Under the pieces are notes generated by a model that saw only the letters and a program-made list of their open reading frames with translations, ran no database searches and had not been told where the DNA came from. Source: an uncultured Clostridia bacterium (GTDB lineage Bacteria; Bacillota; Clostridia; Christensenellales; UBA1242). Taken from it: a DNA stretch of 64,000 nt. A program made the translations under genes and the position numbers. Position 1 is the stretch's first letter, and each line of letters starts with the position of its first letter. The stretch spans positions 1 through 64,000 of the forward strand of contig CAKVOF010000001.1 of assembly GCA_934778125.1 (NCBI GenBank). Direction: 5' to 3'. This document shows positions 62,395-64,000 of this stretch, in pieces.

Positions 62395-64000
62395 TTATTT
62401 CTCTTTATCTTTTTTTGTTGAATTTTTAGTTGTTTTCTTAACTGATTTTTTTTCTTTTTCAGCTTTTTCAGCCTTTTTAGCCACTTTTTCCACTTTCTTT
62501 GTGTGGGCTTTCTTAGGTTTTCCTGTGGTTTTTTGCTCTTCATCTGAAACTTTTTCTTGAGTTGAGTTTTCATTCTCGCTCTTGGCTTCATTTTCAGAAT
62601 CAGTGCTATTTTCAGAATCAGTGCTATTAGCTTTTGCCTCTTGATATTTAGCCTTTATTCTTAGCGTGTCTAACTTTATCGCTTCAAGTTCTTTTTCTGA
62701 AATCACTCCAGCGTTTTTCAAAGCAATAGCTGTTTGTTCTTTCATTTCTTGCATTTTGATTTCTTGCATCATTTTTTGTTCTTCCTGACGCTTCCTATCA
62801 AACTCTTTCCTTTGTTTGATTTTTTCATTCAATCTTTTAGCAACATCTTCATATTTTTCACCATTCATAATTGCATTTACTTCATCTTCATAAATTGTTT
62901 CTTCTTCTAAAAGTAAGTTAGCAAAATTATCAAGAATATTTTTATTCGATTTCAAAATATTTGTTGTTTGCTCATAGCAAGTATCTAAAATATCTTTAAT
63001 TTCATTATCAATAATAGTTGCAAAACTTTCACTATAATTGCTCTTTGTTTGATAATCTCTTCCAATAAACACTTCATCAGATTTTCCCAAACTCATGCAT
63101 CCTAGTTTTTTGCTCATTCCCCATTCGGTAACCATTCTTCTTGCAATCTCGGTTGCTCTTTGAATATCAGAGCTTGCTCCAGCAGAGATATCACCAAACA
63201 TAATTTCTTCAGCAACTCTTCCACCCATAAGCATACAAATTCTTTTGTTTAGCTTATTTAAAGTGTATTGATCATCATCGTTAGCAGGGCGAGTCGAAGT
63301 GTAGCCCCCTGCCATTCCTCTTGGAATAATTGAAACTTCATGAACTTCATCACCAAAGTCTAATAGTTTTGCAATAATTGCGTGACCTGCTTCGTGATAA
63401 GCGGTTAGTTTTTTAGTATTTTCAGTAACGAGCCTACTTTTCTTTTGTGGCCCCATCAAAACTTTATTAATTCCTTCGGTGATATCACTCATATTAATAG
63501 TCACGTGGTTGTTTCTAGCGGCCATAATTGCGGCCTCATTTAAGAAGTTTTCAATATCTGCGCCAGTGAACCCACTTGTTAACCTTGCAAGTGCTGTGAA
63601 ATCAACTTCGCTATCAATTGGTTTATTTTTTGCGTGAATTTTGATAATTCCTTCTCTTCCCTTAACATCTGGAACATTAACATAAATTTGCCTATCGAAC
63701 CTACCTGGCCTTAAAAGTGCAGGGTCTAAAACATCGGCTCTATTTGTGGCAGCCATAACAATAATCCCATCGTTACTTTCAAATCCATCCATCTCAACTA
63801 GCAATTGGTTCAAGGTTTGCTCTCTTTCATCGTTTCCGCCACCAAGCCCAGCACCTCTTTGCCTTCCAACCGCATCAATTTCATCAATGAACACAATGCA
63901 AGGTGCATTCTTTTTAGCTGTTTCAAACAAATCACGAACACGACTCGCACCCACACCAACATATAATTCAACGAAATCAGAACCGCTAATACTAAAGAAT
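62395..64000 (-). CDS. ftsH: ATP-dependent zinc metalloprotease FtsH (N-terminus outside window)
   Basis: The frame continues to the right edge. The last window bases encode [19 protein letters not shown], the segment just after Walker A, so the transmembrane part and Walker A are missing. Visible: Walker B I-V-F-I-D-E-I-D, the second region of homology (A-T-N-R ... R-P-G-R-F-D-R), the zinc site H-E-A-G-H, and the third ligand Asp expected near 'A-S-S-D-I-Q-R-A-T'. FtsH degrades misassembled membrane and short-lived cytoplasmic proteins. A C-terminal tail of about 150 residues, coiled-coil then Ser/Glu and Lys-rich, is unusual; it includes a duplicated 18-bp unit at 62591-62626. Confidence 0.95.
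   Translation of the reverse strand, partial: FFSISGSDFVELYVGVGASRVRDLFETAKKNAPCIVFIDEIDAVGRQRGAGLGGGNDEREQTLNQLLVEMDGFESNDGIIVMAATNRADVLDPALLRPGRFDRQIYVNVPDVKGREGIIKIHAKNKPIDSEVDFTALARLTSGFTGADIENFLNEAAIMAARNNHVTINMSDITEGINKVLMGPQKKSRLVTENTKKLTAYHEAGHAIIAKLLDFGDEVHEVSIIPRGMAGGYTSTRPANDDDQYTLNKLNKRICMLMGGRVAEEIMFGDISAGASSDIQRATEIARRMVTEWGMSKKLGCMSLGKSDEVFIGRDYQTKSNYSESFATIIDNEIKDILDTCYEQTTNILKSNKNILDNFANLLLEEETIYEDEVNAIMNGEKYEDVAKRLNEKIKQRKEFDRKRQEEQKMMQEIKMQEMKEQTAIALKNAGVISEKELEAIKLDTLRIKAKYQEAKANSTDSENSTDSENEAKSENENSTQEKVSDEEQKTTGKPKKAHTKKVEKVAKKAEKAEKEKKSVKKTTKNSTKKDKEK
62591..62626 (-). repeat. Two-copy 18-bp repeat in the ftsH tail
   Basis: TTTTCAGAATCAGTGCTA occurs twice in tandem and encodes a repeated N-S-T-D-S-E segment in the charged C-terminal tail, an in-frame, slippage-prone duplication. 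Confidence 0.75.

Noticed and set aside
62395..63954. Complete ftsH-like gene starting at 63954
   Set aside because: That codon is internal: upstream bases still encode conserved FtsH sequence up to the window edge.

Overview
The window is visibly AT-rich bacterial DNA using the standard code: TGA works as a stop (for example at 43559-43561) and tryptophan is TGG. Gene content fits a low-GC Firmicutes relative, most likely an uncultured, gut-type Clostridia lineage. This rests on a dimeric GlyRS, a U32-family TrhP-like protein, a SipW-like signal peptidase, an XRE regulator fused to membrane helices, GGAG-type ribosome sites and extended -10 promoters. I see no tRNA, rRNA, phage, transposase or CRISPR. 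No taxon can be fixed from this window alone.

Region 1 (1-37907) is a cell-surface region. It holds a truncated lipoprotein built of fibronectin-III/Ig-like repeats (1-4373, not closed at the left edge), a secreted metzincin-type metalloprotease, a TrhP-like U32 protein and a Pro/Thr/Glu-rich membrane-anchored protein. It then holds one enormous lipoprotein gene of about 28 kb (8466-36506, about 9,346 residues). That protein has a lipobox, Ig-like regions, several GLUG-repeat blocks (the largest with about 69 repeats) and a C-terminal NlpC/P60-like cysteine-peptidase domain. A SipW-like signal peptidase is encoded divergently just upstream of it. The giant protein with its terminal enzyme domain, in this neighbourhood, is the best candidate for something undescribed.

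Region 2 (38 kb-64 kb) is mostly housekeeping. It has a methyltransferase overlapping dUTPase, a membrane-bound XRE regulator whose transcript looks leaderless, a short AlaRS lacking the C-terminal domain, a HAD phosphatase, an MGDG-synthase-like glycosyltransferase, and a MarR-like regulator followed by cysS. After these come a GPH-type sugar symporter, an orphan 310-residue protein, and an operon of a P-type ATPase, a uridine-kinase-like protein and GlyRS. The rest is tyrS, a small membrane protein, an IleS2-type IleRS with an altered HIGH motif, a small anchored protein and the C-terminal part of ftsH. Five aminoacyl-tRNA synthetase genes lie within about 21 kb, none with a recognisable T-box.

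Non-coding structure worth attention: a GC-rich, cloverleaf-like four-stem element upstream of alaS (42677-42816), four tandem CTAGTCC hairpins between the tyrS side and ileS (58184-58391), a repeat element that copies the 3' tip of alaS in inverted orientation (40531-40740), and an alternating purine-pyrimidine GC tract in the predicted leader of the giant gene (36566-36584). Many promoters can be read as -35/N17/-10, several with an extended TGn -10.
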